Shown here: one piece after another, positions 1-8,353 of the stretch
Layout of the letters: the number at the start of each line of letters is the position of its first letter
Numbering within the stretch: position 1 is the stretch's first letter
Assembly: GCA_029247315.1 (NCBI GenBank)
Contig: JAQWLM010000121.1
Coordinates: 35,504 to 99,503, forward strand
Length of the DNA stretch: 64,000 nucleotides
Direction of reading: 5' to 3'
From: AAA164-E04 sp014239995
Lineage (GTDB): Bacteria; Verrucomicrobiota; Verrucomicrobiia; Limisphaerales; AAA164-E04
Program-made: the position numbers and the translations under genes
The notes under the pieces: generated by a model
Told to the model about the DNA's origin: nothing
The model's input: the letters and a program-made list of their open reading frames with translations, nothing else
Database searches by the model: none

Positions 1-855
1 GCGCAGGATCTCACCGTCCGCTCGATAAATCTGAGGATGGAAGGAAAAATCGGGTGCAAGCCGCTTGGCTTGAGACGGGTAGACGCGCCCCAATGCATCT
101 CGAATCTCAAACATTCCCGTAGTGGGGTTGCCTGACTCATCCTTGACGCCCAGTTCAATCTCCGGTGCCGCTCTGCAATGAAAAAGGATATCCACCTCGT
201 TTCGAAAGCCGAGATCCTGGCTACCCTGTCCGACGTTGAAGGCCATACGAGCCTCTCTTTTCCCTTCGTCCCGGCTGTAAAGTTGAATCAAGCGATATTC
301 CAATTCCAGTCCGGAAAGGGTCTTGGTCATGGGTTGTGCATCGTACATCTGCATCTCCATCCAAAGATCTGGAATGGCAGCAGCCGGGGCATTGTGCAAG
401 CGTCCCGCGTTGAGACTCTCCGCCTTGAGAGACGCAGTAACTCCAGCCTGATTGTTTACTTTCACCAAAAACTGGGTCCATCCGTGCTGTACCAATTCAG
501 CGTCAGCAGGACCTCGTGCGACCTTGACGCGCATCTCCGGGTTGATCTGGACAAGATAGAGACAGCGTTGATCGAGTATTTCCTGAACTTGCCTTGCGCC
601 GGACTCGGGATCCGATGCCGCCATGGCAGACCGGAGTGCCGCCTTGTCTTTCCCTTGGAATGGCACTCCGAGATAATCGGTCGCCTCAAGGATTCGTTTC
701 ACCTGCGCTTTGAGGGGCTGCCAGGCAACATCCGAGACGATAGGTGCGGTGGCGGCAATGGTTGTCGATGTTTGCAGGAGAGATAACAGTCCCAGTGCTA
801 ATATAATGCATCCGCCTATTTTACGAAAAGAGTATCGTTTCATGGCCTTTTTCAT
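1..855 (-). CDS. Secreted CehA/McbA-family-like metallohydrolase, N-terminal part (cut by window edge)
   Basis: The reading frame runs from an ATG at 855 (a second in-frame ATG lies at 843) to the window edge without a stop, giving 285 residues. The N-terminus MKKAMKRYSF is followed by a hydrophobic stretch (GGCIILALGLLSLLQ) that looks like a signal peptide, so the product is probably exported. The mature part has phrases such as INPEMRVKVARGPA, LSGLELEYRLIQLYSRD and YPSQAKRLAPDFSFHPQ. I recognise these from the long N-terminal region of planctomycete and verrucomicrobial proteins annotated as CehA/McbA-family metallohydrolases, in which a PHP-type metal-dependent hydrolase domain follows. 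That catalytic part would lie outside the window and cannot be confirmed. The plus-strand and short minus-strand frames across this interval are shadows. Confidence 0.6.
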   Translation of the reverse strand, partial: MKKAMKRYSFRKIGGCIILALGLLSLLQTSTTIAATAPIVSDVAWQPLKAQVKRILEATDYLGVPFQGKDKAALRSAMAASDPESGARQVQEILDQRCLYLVQINPEMRVKVARGPADAELVQHGWTQFLVKVNNQAGVTASLKAESLNAGRLHNAPAAAIPDLWMEMQMYDAQPMTKTLSGLELEYRLIQLYSRDEGKREARMAFNVGQGSQDLGFRNEVDILFHCRAAPEIELGVKDESGNPTTGMFEIRDALGRVYPSQAKRLAPDFSFHPQIYRADGEILR

Positions 856-1009
856 GGTGATTCAGCTACCAAGATTAACATGAATGATGTGCTTGTCATG
901 GGTTTTCTGTGCCGACAACCGGTAAAGTTGAGATGACACACCCTGGGTTCTACTAGCCCTGAAAACGAGCCACACAGACCGCTAACATTCTAATGAGCAA
1001 CGAACAAAA

Positions 1010-2491
1010 TCACAACCTTGATGGCTGAAAAGGAGTCTGGGGCGTCGTGGTTGCGGCTTTTTGAAGGAGGAGTTTTTTTAAACCTTGGATCAGAAGCCTG
1101 ATATCCTGGCTTGGTTTTATGGCAAGGTTCCGGAATTCACCCGGATCAGCATGATAGTCATAAAGCTCGATACCATGATGTCCCTGCTCACCCCATTGGG
1201 TATAACGCCATCGCTCCGTGCGGACGCTGGCACCCATCACGTGTTCCCTTAATCGGTTATCAGCAGGTCGTAAAATCTGTGTCACGGCATGACCACCCCA
1301 AGCCCGAGTCGGATCTTCAAGCAAGGGAACGAGGCTGCGACCTTCCAAAGATGCCGGAGCATGGATCTTGGCCAAGTCGGTCAGGGTGGGATATATGTCA
1401 ACAAACTCCACCACCCGTTGACAGCGCATCCCATTACCTTGCATACCAGGTACGCGCATGATCAGTGGGGTCCTGGCCACTTTTTCAAAAAGGGTTCGCT
1501 TCTGCCAAACCCCTTGATGTTCGCCTAGATGATACCCATGGTCGCTCCAGAGAACGACGATGGTATTCTTGTCCAAACCAAGGCGAACCAAGGCATCCAA
1601 CATCCTTCCTATCTGGGCGTCTACAAAGGAAACACAAGCGTAATAGGCTTGAATCGCTTTCCGGAGGGTCAATGCATCCAATCCGTAGTCGGGGATAGGG
1701 CAATTGTGTGCAAAGGCGGCATCCGGTATGTCCTGACGATCATCGAGGGGAGCATAGGGCAGTCGTATCAAATCAAGCGGATACAGGTCAAAATACTTTT
1801 GAGGTGCCACATAGGGCGTATGCGGCCGGAAGAATCCGGTGGCCAGAAAAAACGCCTCGTCTCGATGGGTCTCCAGGTAGCGTATGGCCGCAGAAGCAAT
1901 CATCCCATCAGTTTGCTCCTCATCCGCCCCTTCAGCAGCCAACCAGCTTAACGCGGCACTGATCTTACGCTGAGGCTCAGCGTTAAAAATAAGATGTTCT
2001 TCAGCCTTGTCACGCCCCTTGGGATTAAAGACCTGCTGCCAACTCTGGGGGTCGTCATTCCCATTGGTGCCGATACCGGCAGGAACATTGTAATGATAAA
2101 TCTTTCCAACACGGGCAGCCAACCAACCAGCTCGCATGAAGGCCTGGGGCATGGTGACAACGTTTGGCAAAGTTTCGCGGAAATGTTGATCCAAATCATA
2201 TACCTTCGTTGCATCTGGTCGGCGTCCTGTCATCACCGAGGCACGCGAGGGATTACATAGCGGTATTTGGTTGTAGGCGCGCGTGAAAACCACACCGGAA
2301 GCGGCCAAACGATCCATATTTGGAGTTTTTGCGATCACGTCATCCAAACAGCCCAAAGTGTCAGCCAAGTCGTCAACGGAGATGAAGAGCACATTGCTGG
2401 GCGAGGATCTGAGCTCCAGATCCCCAGCAAAGACACAAGCAATGAAACTGCCAAGGCAATTCCATGTCATACGGGTTTTCATTCGATACAT
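1010..2491 (-). CDS. Sulfatase, iduronate-2-sulfatase-like, exported
   Basis: This is a formylglycine-dependent type I sulfatase that hydrolyses sulfate esters, probably on carbohydrates, outside the cytoplasm. From the ATG at 2491 it is 493 residues; the frame extends to a TTG at 2518, which is less likely as a start. A hydrophobic N-terminal segment (CLGSFIACVFAG) suggests a signal peptide. Metal-ligand aspartates lie in FISVDDLAD near residue 40. The maturation motif C-x-P-S-R is present as CNPSR, with the cysteine near residue 79 as the expected formylglycine. LWSDHGYHLGEH later in the chain supplies further metal and sulfate ligands. The segment FFRPHTPYVAPQKYFDLYP matches the iduronate-2-sulfatase branch. 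The true substrate cannot be read from sequence. An anaerobic or FGE-type maturase would be needed and is not in the window. Confidence 0.92.
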   Translation of the reverse strand: MYRMKTRMTWNCLGSFIACVFAGDLELRSSPSNVLFISVDDLADTLGCLDDVIAKTPNMDRLAASGVVFTRAYNQIPLCNPSRASVMTGRRPDATKVYDLDQHFRETLPNVVTMPQAFMRAGWLAARVGKIYHYNVPAGIGTNGNDDPQSWQQVFNPKGRDKAEEHLIFNAEPQRKISAALSWLAAEGADEEQTDGMIASAAIRYLETHRDEAFFLATGFFRPHTPYVAPQKYFDLYPLDLIRLPYAPLDDRQDIPDAAFAHNCPIPDYGLDALTLRKAIQAYYACVSFVDAQIGRMLDALVRLGLDKNTIVVLWSDHGYHLGEHQGVWQKRTLFEKVARTPLIMRVPGMQGNGMRCQRVVEFVDIYPTLTDLAKIHAPASLEGRSLVPLLEDPTRAWGGHAVTQILRPADNRLREHVMGASVRTERWRYTQWGEQGHHGIELYDYHADPGEFRNLAIKPSQDIRLLIQGLKKLLLQKAATTTPQTPFQPSRL

Positions 2492-2676
2492 GCTAGAAAA
2501 AGGTTGAGCATCATTCAACCTGGGAGTCTTTGGAGGCTTTCATCCAAACGAGGTTTTGACTCGGGACGACAGATGGATTCTGCAGGAAGATGCCCTGCAG
2601 AATGAACAGACTTTATCAAGTTCATCAAAGGGCTCGCTTGATCATGGGTGGAATTCAGGCTATCGATACATTGCTC

Positions 2677-3531
2677 ATGCCAGACTTTCTCAAGTCATCA
2701 ACACTGATGTTGGCTATTCACGGTTCAACAGAGGATTCGAATCCTTCCAGGACAGCCCATGGGCTTGCACAATCAGTTAGGGATCAGGGAACCTTTCATG
2801 AAGTCATCACTGGCTTTTACAAACACCCTCCACTGCTTCACCAAGCGCTTCGTCAAGCCAAAGGTGACCGGGTCTTCGTGGTCCCCATGCTGATGAGTTC
2901 GGGCTACTTCGCTGAGATTGTTTTTCCAAAATCGCTGGAGATAAGTTCAGATACCATCTGTTCTTTTCCATCCAAACACACCTTAGATGGAAAAAGGGTC
3001 ATTTATTGCCAACCCATTGGAATACATCCCGGCATGGAAAAGCTGGTCATTCAAAGTGCCCGACGAACGCTGATGGTCGCCCCAACTCCCTCCACGCCGT
3101 CACTCACTCACACATCACTGGCCCTCGTGGCCCATGGCACAGCGCGTCACCAGAAAAGCAGGGTCTCGGTGGAAAGGCTTGTCAAAAGCCTGCAGAAACA
3201 GTCAGGACTTTTTAAGGACATACGCGCCTTTTACATCGAGGAACGCCCATTTGTCCGCGAGATTGTGGAATGGGAAACACCTGCGGACCACGTGGTGCTT
3301 GTCCCTTTCATGCTCGCCGAGGGGCCTCATGTCAGCCAGGATATACCACATGCTCTTGGTATCGCCATGGAAACGATTCAGCATCGAATGAGGAAAGGAA
3401 CGGACACGTGGAAAAACCCAAACACATGCGGTGACAAGTCCATCTGGATCAGCAGACCCATCGGAACTTCCCCTGGGCTCAAGGATTTGCTTATCGACAC
3501 CGCCTATCAAGCCGGCCTTTTGCTGGATTGA
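2677..3531 (+). CDS. CbiX/SirB-like sirohydrochlorin chelatase family protein, two domains
   Basis: The protein has two tandem CbiX-like halves, a family that inserts cobalt, nickel or iron into sirohydrochlorin for cobalamin, F430 or siroheme. Each half starts with the family's His-Gly motif: LAIHGS near the start and LVAHGT in the middle. The second half also keeps the metal-binding histidine context EGPHVSQDIP. The equivalent place in the first half reads GYFAEIVFPK and lacks that histidine. I chose the ATG at 2677 because it sits about ten residues before the first motif; in-frame ATGs at 2590 and 2644 are alternatives. It is the first gene of a plus-strand run that continues with tyrA, so co-transcription is likely. 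No cobalamin or siroheme genes lie nearby, so the substrate is unproven. Confidence 0.75.
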   Translation: MPDFLKSSTLMLAIHGSTEDSNPSRTAHGLAQSVRDQGTFHEVITGFYKHPPLLHQALRQAKGDRVFVVPMLMSSGYFAEIVFPKSLEISSDTICSFPSKHTLDGKRVIYCQPIGIHPGMEKLVIQSARRTLMVAPTPSTPSLTHTSLALVAHGTARHQKSRVSVERLVKSLQKQSGLFKDIRAFYIEERPFVREIVEWETPADHVVLVPFMLAEGPHVSQDIPHALGIAMETIQHRMRKGTDTWKNPNTCGDKSIWISRPIGTSPGLKDLLIDTAYQAGLLLD

Positions 3532-3617
3532 TTCGCTTCGGTTTTCAGGCTAGAAAAGGAGGCCCTGAAGTTTCCATATGCAGCAAAGGGCATATCGGCA
3601 TTGATGGGATCACTCGA

Positions 3618-4514
3618 ATGGATTGGAATAAAGTCAGTTTGGTGGGATTGGGGCTTCTCGGAGGTTCGCTCGGAAAGGCGCTGATCACCGGCAACCACGC
3701 AAGAACGGTCACCGGTTTGGTGCGTCGACCGGAACGCATCCAAGAGGCTATTGGTGCAGGAGCAGTGCATGAGGCCTCCTTGGATATCGAAACGGTTGTT
3801 AAAAATGCTGACCTGGTCATTCTGTGTACGCCTGTGCTCAGGATGCTGCCTATTACAAAAGTCATGGCTGGCTTCCTTAAGCCTGGGGCTGTGGTGACCG
3901 ATGTGGGCAGTGTCAAGGGCCCGCTCGTCAGGGATCTCGAACCCCTTCTACGCAAATCTCAGGCGGTTTATGTCGGGTCTCATCCCATGGCAGGCAGTGA
4001 ACGACAGGGCCTTGCAAATGCGGATGCCTCCCTGTTCTCAGGAGCGACCTGCGTATTGACGCCGGGCAGGGAATCGACAACTGAAGCCGCGCAGCAGGTG
4101 GAGCAACTCTGGCGCCAGGTTGAAGGAATTCCCGTCACTATGAATCCAGAAGAGCATGACCGACTGGTCGCCAGATGCAGCCATCTTCCACACGTCCTCG
4201 CTGCCCTGCTGGCAGGTTGGACACTTGACCCTGCACACGGCGAGGAACAGGCAAGCCTGTGCAGCAGCGGCTTCAGGGATACCACGCGCGTGGCTTCAGG
4301 ATCACCCGAAATGTGGGCGGATATCCTTGCCTCCAATAAAGAAGCCTTGCTTGAATCTCTGGACACACATCTTACGCAGTGTAAGGAGATCCGAGTGTCC
4401 ATTGAACAGGAACAACACGAGGCGCTTTTCAAGTGGTTGAGCGAGAGTAAAGCTCGACGTGACGCATGGCTTGCAAATTACTTGATGCGACGCCCAAGCC
4501 GCAGTGTGGAATAA
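3618..4514 (+). CDS. tyrA: Prephenate dehydrogenase
   Basis: TyrA oxidatively decarboxylates prephenate to 4-hydroxyphenylpyruvate in tyrosine synthesis. The N-terminus carries the dinucleotide-binding loop VGLGLLGGSLG, followed by a typical NAD-binding fold (LVILCTPV, TDVGSVKG) and the family motif SHPMAGSERQG. The C-terminal helical domain contains SHLPHVLAALL and GFRDTTRVASGSPEMW, both characteristic of this family. The start at ATG 3618 puts the nucleotide loop at the expected distance. An upstream TTG at 3528 would overlap the preceding stop and add about 30 residues of non-family sequence. There is no ACT or chorismate mutase domain. Its position just upstream of aroA fits an aromatic-pathway operon. 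Confidence 0.92.
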   Translation: MDWNKVSLVGLGLLGGSLGKALITGNHARTVTGLVRRPERIQEAIGAGAVHEASLDIETVVKNADLVILCTPVLRMLPITKVMAGFLKPGAVVTDVGSVKGPLVRDLEPLLRKSQAVYVGSHPMAGSERQGLANADASLFSGATCVLTPGRESTTEAAQQVEQLWRQVEGIPVTMNPEEHDRLVARCSHLPHVLAALLAGWTLDPAHGEEQASLCSSGFRDTTRVASGSPEMWADILASNKEALLESLDTHLTQCKEIRVSIEQEQHEALFKWLSESKARRDAWLANYLMRRPSRSVE

Positions 4515-4555
4515 CACCCTAAGAGAGTTGAAAAACAAGCCAGCGACAAGCACCC

Positions 4556-5845
4556 ATGCCACTACCTGATTCTATTCTGTTACACCCGATTGAAAGACCA
4601 AAAAAAACGTCTATCGGCATCCCCGGGTCCAAAAGCATCACAAACAGAGCATTGGTCCTGGCCGCAATTTCCGAGGGAACCACCACCCTCAAAGGGGCCC
4701 TTTGGAGTGAGGACACACAAGTCATGGTGGAATGCCTGGAACGCCTTGGTGTGGATATCCTGATCCTTCCGGAAGCCAGTGATGATGCCAATCGACGTAT
4801 CAGGGTTCGTGGCATGGGAGGCAGGATTCGGCCCGGAGGGACGCTGCAGGAACCGTTGGAATTGTTTGTTGGCAACGCCGGAACAGCCGCACGTTTCATT
4901 CTGGCCCTGGTTTGCCTGGGCCAGGGTTTTTACCGAATTTCCGGGGAGGAGCGCATGCATCAGCGGCCTCAGCAGGAGCTCGTAGCCGCACTCAGGGCAC
5001 TGGGGTATTTGATTGAGACGGGAACTGACCGACTTCCCGCCATGGTGCAAGGTCAAGGCCCAAAACCAGGGGCTGCCTGCGTGGTATCCACCGAGGAAAG
5101 TTCACAGTTTGCTTCAGCCCTATGGCTGGCAGCTGAACCAGGCGGCTGGAATATCAAGATGCATGAGGAAGATGCCTCAAACGCTCCTTATGTCGAAATG
5201 ACCCGGTCCATGCTGCAGTCCTTCCCGAAGGGGAAGCATTCCGATTACCAGATTGAACCTGACGCATCGGGAGGAAGTTACTTCTGGGCCATTAGGTATC
5301 TGATGGGTGCCTCCAACCCTGAGGCCCTTGAATATATTGAGATCCCATCGTGGCCCAGAACCCGCTGGCAGGTTGACACCGCATTTCCAAACTTTTGGCC
5401 ACTGCCAGCAAGGGTCTCGAGAGAAACCGATTTAGGTGACAGTATCATGACCTCAATCATCATGGCTCCCTGGGCTGAAAAACCGACAACTTTTACGAAT
5501 CTAGGCAGATTACGCGTTCAGGAATGCGAACGTGTAAGGGCACTCCATGACGAACTCACCAAGTGCGGTGCAAGGCTGGAGGAAAGCGGTAACACACTGG
5601 TTGTTTACCCTGGACCGCTGCACGGAGCTGAGATTCATACTTACAACGACCACCGGATTGCCATGTGCTTCGCGGTAATCGCCTCTCAGGTTGGAGGCAT
5701 GGTGCTGCAAAACCCGGCATGCGTTAAAAAAACTTTCCCCAATTTCTTTCAAAAGCTAGGTTCTTCCGCCCCGGAGGGATTGGGCATGAAGATTTGTGAT
5801 GCCGCCTCAGGAAATCCACTACAGGCAGGAGACTTGATTGCCTGA
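4556..5845 (+). CDS. aroA: 3-phosphoshikimate 1-carboxyvinyltransferase (EPSP synthase)
   Basis: AroA transfers the enolpyruvyl group of PEP to shikimate-3-phosphate, the sixth step of the shikimate pathway. The 429-residue length is normal. Diagnostic motifs are visible in order: PGSKSITNRALVLAA near the N-terminus, FVGNAGTAARFI around residue 100, SSQFASALWLAA, DASGGSYFWAIRYLMG, the LRVQECERVRAL segment and YNDHRIAMCFAV near the C-terminus. The gene follows tyrA by about 40 bases and precedes cmk by 9, the same order in which aroA and cmk are often linked in other bacteria. No inserted or missing motif was noticed. Confidence 0.95.
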   Translation: MPLPDSILLHPIERPKKTSIGIPGSKSITNRALVLAAISEGTTTLKGALWSEDTQVMVECLERLGVDILILPEASDDANRRIRVRGMGGRIRPGGTLQEPLELFVGNAGTAARFILALVCLGQGFYRISGEERMHQRPQQELVAALRALGYLIETGTDRLPAMVQGQGPKPGAACVVSTEESSQFASALWLAAEPGGWNIKMHEEDASNAPYVEMTRSMLQSFPKGKHSDYQIEPDASGGSYFWAIRYLMGASNPEALEYIEIPSWPRTRWQVDTAFPNFWPLPARVSRETDLGDSIMTSIIMAPWAEKPTTFTNLGRLRVQECERVRALHDELTKCGARLEESGNTLVVYPGPLHGAEIHTYNDHRIAMCFAVIASQVGGMVLQNPACVKKTFPNFFQKLGSSAPEGLGMKICDAASGNPLQAGDLIA

Positions 5846-5854
5846 ACAAGACCC

Positions 5855-6520
5855 ATGAAGAGAGAACATCCAATTGTAATTGCCATTGATGGCACAAGCG
5901 CCAGCGGTAAAAGCACCAATGCCAAACTGGTTGCCAAGAGTCTGGGCTTTATCTATGTGGATACAGGAGCCATGTATCGCACTCTGGCGTGGTATTGCCT
6001 CAAGAGCCACATCGATATCCATGATACCAGGGCCATCAGTCAGATCTGCAAAAAATGGAAAACCAAACTCATGTGCATGGAGGGGCATGTGAAGTTACTA
6101 GTTGATGGTTATTATCCAGCAAAAGAAATCAGAACAGCAGAAACCAGCGCAGCTGTCCCGCACGTGGCAGCCGTTCCCAAAGCCCGTGCATGGATGAAAC
6201 AAAAACAACGGGATTGCATCGCGTTTGGATCCCTTGTGATGGAGGGACGCGACATCGGTACCAATGTTTTTCCTGAGACGGAACACAAGTTTTATCTCGA
6301 TGCAAACCTCTCAGAACGTTCCAAGCGACGGGAAGCAGATGGCATCCGTGAAGATTTGGCCAAGCGAGACCAGCGTGACAGCCAACGCGCAACAGCCCCA
6401 CTGATGGTTCCCTTGGGAGCCTGTATCGTCAATACCTCTGGGCTTACCCCACAGGAATCGAGTCAGCGAATTATTGACGTTATTCAGAAACAAGTTCCGT
6501 CCCTCAAAGGGAATGAGTGA
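5855..6520 (+). CDS. cmk: Cytidylate kinase
   Basis: Cmk phosphorylates CMP and dCMP to the diphosphates. The 221-residue protein begins with the P-loop AIDGTSASGKST, followed by YVDTGAMYRTLAWY, the usual substrate-proximal segment, and MEGRDIGTNVFP, which contains the conserved GRDIGT signature. The RDQRDSQRATAPL segment matches the lid region. It starts 9 bases after aroA and is probably co-transcribed and perhaps translationally coupled with it. It is followed 55 bases later by a PlsC-type acyltransferase, an arrangement seen in several bacterial phyla. Confidence 0.95.
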   Translation: MKREHPIVIAIDGTSASGKSTNAKLVAKSLGFIYVDTGAMYRTLAWYCLKSHIDIHDTRAISQICKKWKTKLMCMEGHVKLLVDGYYPAKEIRTAETSAAVPHVAAVPKARAWMKQKQRDCIAFGSLVMEGRDIGTNVFPETEHKFYLDANLSERSKRREADGIREDLAKRDQRDSQRATAPLMVPLGACIVNTSGLTPQESSQRIIDVIQKQVPSLKGNE

Positions 6521-6575
6521 CCATGAAAATCAGACGACCTCGTTTCGTGCGGAGGGCTAAAAAACCAAATATTTG

Positions 6576-7238
6576 ATGGCTATGCGATTCGGATATTATC
6601 TACTGTGGGTTACCGTTCGGTGGATCTTTTACTTCTGTTTCTTCAATCGGGTTTATCATCCGGACCGCATTCCACAAAAAGGTCCCCTGATACTCGCTGC
6701 CAACCACGCCAGCTTCATGGACCCTCCCCTGATCGGATGCTCTATCAATCGAGAAATCCACTTTCTCGCACGCGACAGCTTGTTCCGATTCCCTATCTTT
6801 GGACAACTACTGAGCTATATCAACGTCATCCCGGTTGATCGTGGAGGGCGAAGTCCCAAGGGATTGAAAACAATCATCCATAAGCTGCAACAGGGACATC
6901 CAGTCGTCCTTTTTCCTGAGGGAACACGATGCATGGACGGCGGCATGCAGCCAGCAAAATCTGGGGTGGGCCTATTAGCCATCAAGTCCGATGCACCCAT
7001 TGTGCCTGTTCGAGTCTTTGGCACCTACCAAGCCTATGGCCGCCACTTGAAGTGGCCCAGGCCAGGACAGCGCATTGGCGTCAAGTTCGGAGAGCCCATC
7101 TACCTGGAAGCACTTCGAGAGGAATCCAAAACGGCTGAAAAAGACCGATTGAAGCAAATCTATCAAGAAGCGGCTGATCAAATAATGCATGCCGTTGCAC
7201 AACTGGAAGCACACCATGATTGCAAGCGATTTGGGTAA
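6576..7238 (+). CDS. plsC: 1-acyl-sn-glycerol-3-phosphate acyltransferase (PlsC family)
   Basis: This enzyme acylates lysophosphatidic acid in membrane phospholipid synthesis. An N-terminal membrane-associated hydrophobic segment (YYLLWVTVRWIFYFCFF) is followed by the catalytic HX4D motif as NHASFMD near residues 43-49 and by FPEGTR near residue 115, the two hallmark acyltransferase blocks. The start was set at the ATG at 6576 rather than the TTG one codon upstream; another ATG at 6582 is possible. It is the last gene of the plus-strand run that starts with the CbiX-like gene and faces a convergent parvulin gene. Confidence 0.9.
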   Translation: MAMRFGYYLLWVTVRWIFYFCFFNRVYHPDRIPQKGPLILAANHASFMDPPLIGCSINREIHFLARDSLFRFPIFGQLLSYINVIPVDRGGRSPKGLKTIIHKLQQGHPVVLFPEGTRCMDGGMQPAKSGVGLLAIKSDAPIVPVRVFGTYQAYGRHLKWPRPGQRIGVKFGEPIYLEALREESKTAEKDRLKQIYQEAADQIMHAVAQLEAHHDCKRFG

Positions 7239-7396
7239 TTAACGATGAAAAAATTCCATGAGGGATCCATTCCCTGTTAAACCCAGATATCGCAATATCA
7301 AGAAAACCACCCTGCTGGAAACACGCGTGAAACTTGTTTCCTTGGAAGGTGCTACCGCGAAAACTACTCACAGATCCCTATAATGGATAATTTCCA

Positions 7397-8281
7397 CTAC
7401 GACGATGAGTCGCTATCATCCGCCTCTTCCCTGATCTGCGCTTTGGTTCTCAGCTGTTTGATGTGTTCCTGAATTTTTTGAGTGCGCTTCTCCTGCGCCC
7501 AAGCTTCCTGGACGGAAGGTTGAACTTCCTCATAAGGTTTCCGTGTTGAAGCCTCAATTTCCAACACCTTTGCAAGGTGAAATCCGTGATAGGACGAAAA
7601 CACAGGGCTCACCTCGCCCACTTGCATTGAAAAAGCGACATACTCAAACTCATCCATCAATTCCCCACGTTTAAAAAATCCAAGATCGATTTCCTCGGCG
7701 GGTTTATCCGAAAACCCCTTGGCCAAGTCTTTAAAATCTTCCCCTGACACCAACCTTTCGCGCATGCGACAACATTCTCTAAACAGCTCTTCCTTGTCTT
7801 CTGATTGTCGAAAGGACTTGAAGATATGAAGAGCTCGAACCTTTCCTTCCGTCGTGTAAAGCTCGGGGTGAAGCTCATAGAAAGCACGAAGTGTTGCGTC
7901 GCTTGGGTTAGAAAGCTCGCCACAAAAACCAGCCACCAACTGGTCCACCTTGAGATTCAGGACGACCTGGCGCTCCACAAACTCCTTCTGGTCTCCAGTA
8001 ATACCCAGGTTCGCCATGAAGGCTTCCTCACCACCATAATCCTTATGAAGTTGTTGTAAGGCAGCATCAATCTCTTCCTTGGATGGCTCGGGCACATGGC
8101 CTTCAGCATCCTGATTGAGCAGTAAACGACCAATCACGTTTTCCTTTGCTTGTGCACGGAACTCATCATCACGCTCACAGCAACTTCCTTGACTGCGCTG
8201 TTCATGCCAGGACTTGATTTGAGCAAACTCTTCCTCAATCCACTCAGGTGCCACAGCCTCTTCATTGACCCATATCTGCAT
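7397..8281 (-). CDS. Parvulin-type peptidylprolyl isomerase
   Basis: This is a PpiC-like proline cis-trans isomerase. The C-terminal half holds the rotamase domain, with KVRALHIFKSF, FKDLAKGFSDKPAEEIDLGFFKRGEL and GEVSPVFSSYHGFHLAKVLEI as recognisable blocks. The N-terminal half is helical and probably has a chaperone-like SurA/NifM role. No signal peptide is visible, so a cytoplasmic location is likely. I chose the ATG at 8281 over the TTG at 8317. The C-terminus is acidic and serine-rich (EEADDSDSSS). Its specific client is unknown. Confidence 0.85.
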   Translation of the reverse strand: MQIWVNEEAVAPEWIEEEFAQIKSWHEQRSQGSCCERDDEFRAQAKENVIGRLLLNQDAEGHVPEPSKEEIDAALQQLHKDYGGEEAFMANLGITGDQKEFVERQVVLNLKVDQLVAGFCGELSNPSDATLRAFYELHPELYTTEGKVRALHIFKSFRQSEDKEELFRECCRMRERLVSGEDFKDLAKGFSDKPAEEIDLGFFKRGELMDEFEYVAFSMQVGEVSPVFSSYHGFHLAKVLEIEASTRKPYEEVQPSVQEAWAQEKRTQKIQEHIKQLRTKAQIREEADDSDSSS

Positions 8282-8353
8282 GGCATCGATCCTATGAACA
8301 TCCTGGAAAAAGGTCAAACACGCCGACGTTGTTCTCCCCGGATGATCACCGGA

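Noticed and set aside
178..786. Plus-strand frame of 202 codons
   Set aside because: It lies opposite the CehA/McbA-like frame, which has a signal peptide and recognisable motifs, whereas this frame has no family features.
7239..7396. Weak hairpin AGGGA/TCCCT between plsC and the parvulin gene
   Set aside because: The stem is only five pairs and no T-run follows, so it was not called a terminator.
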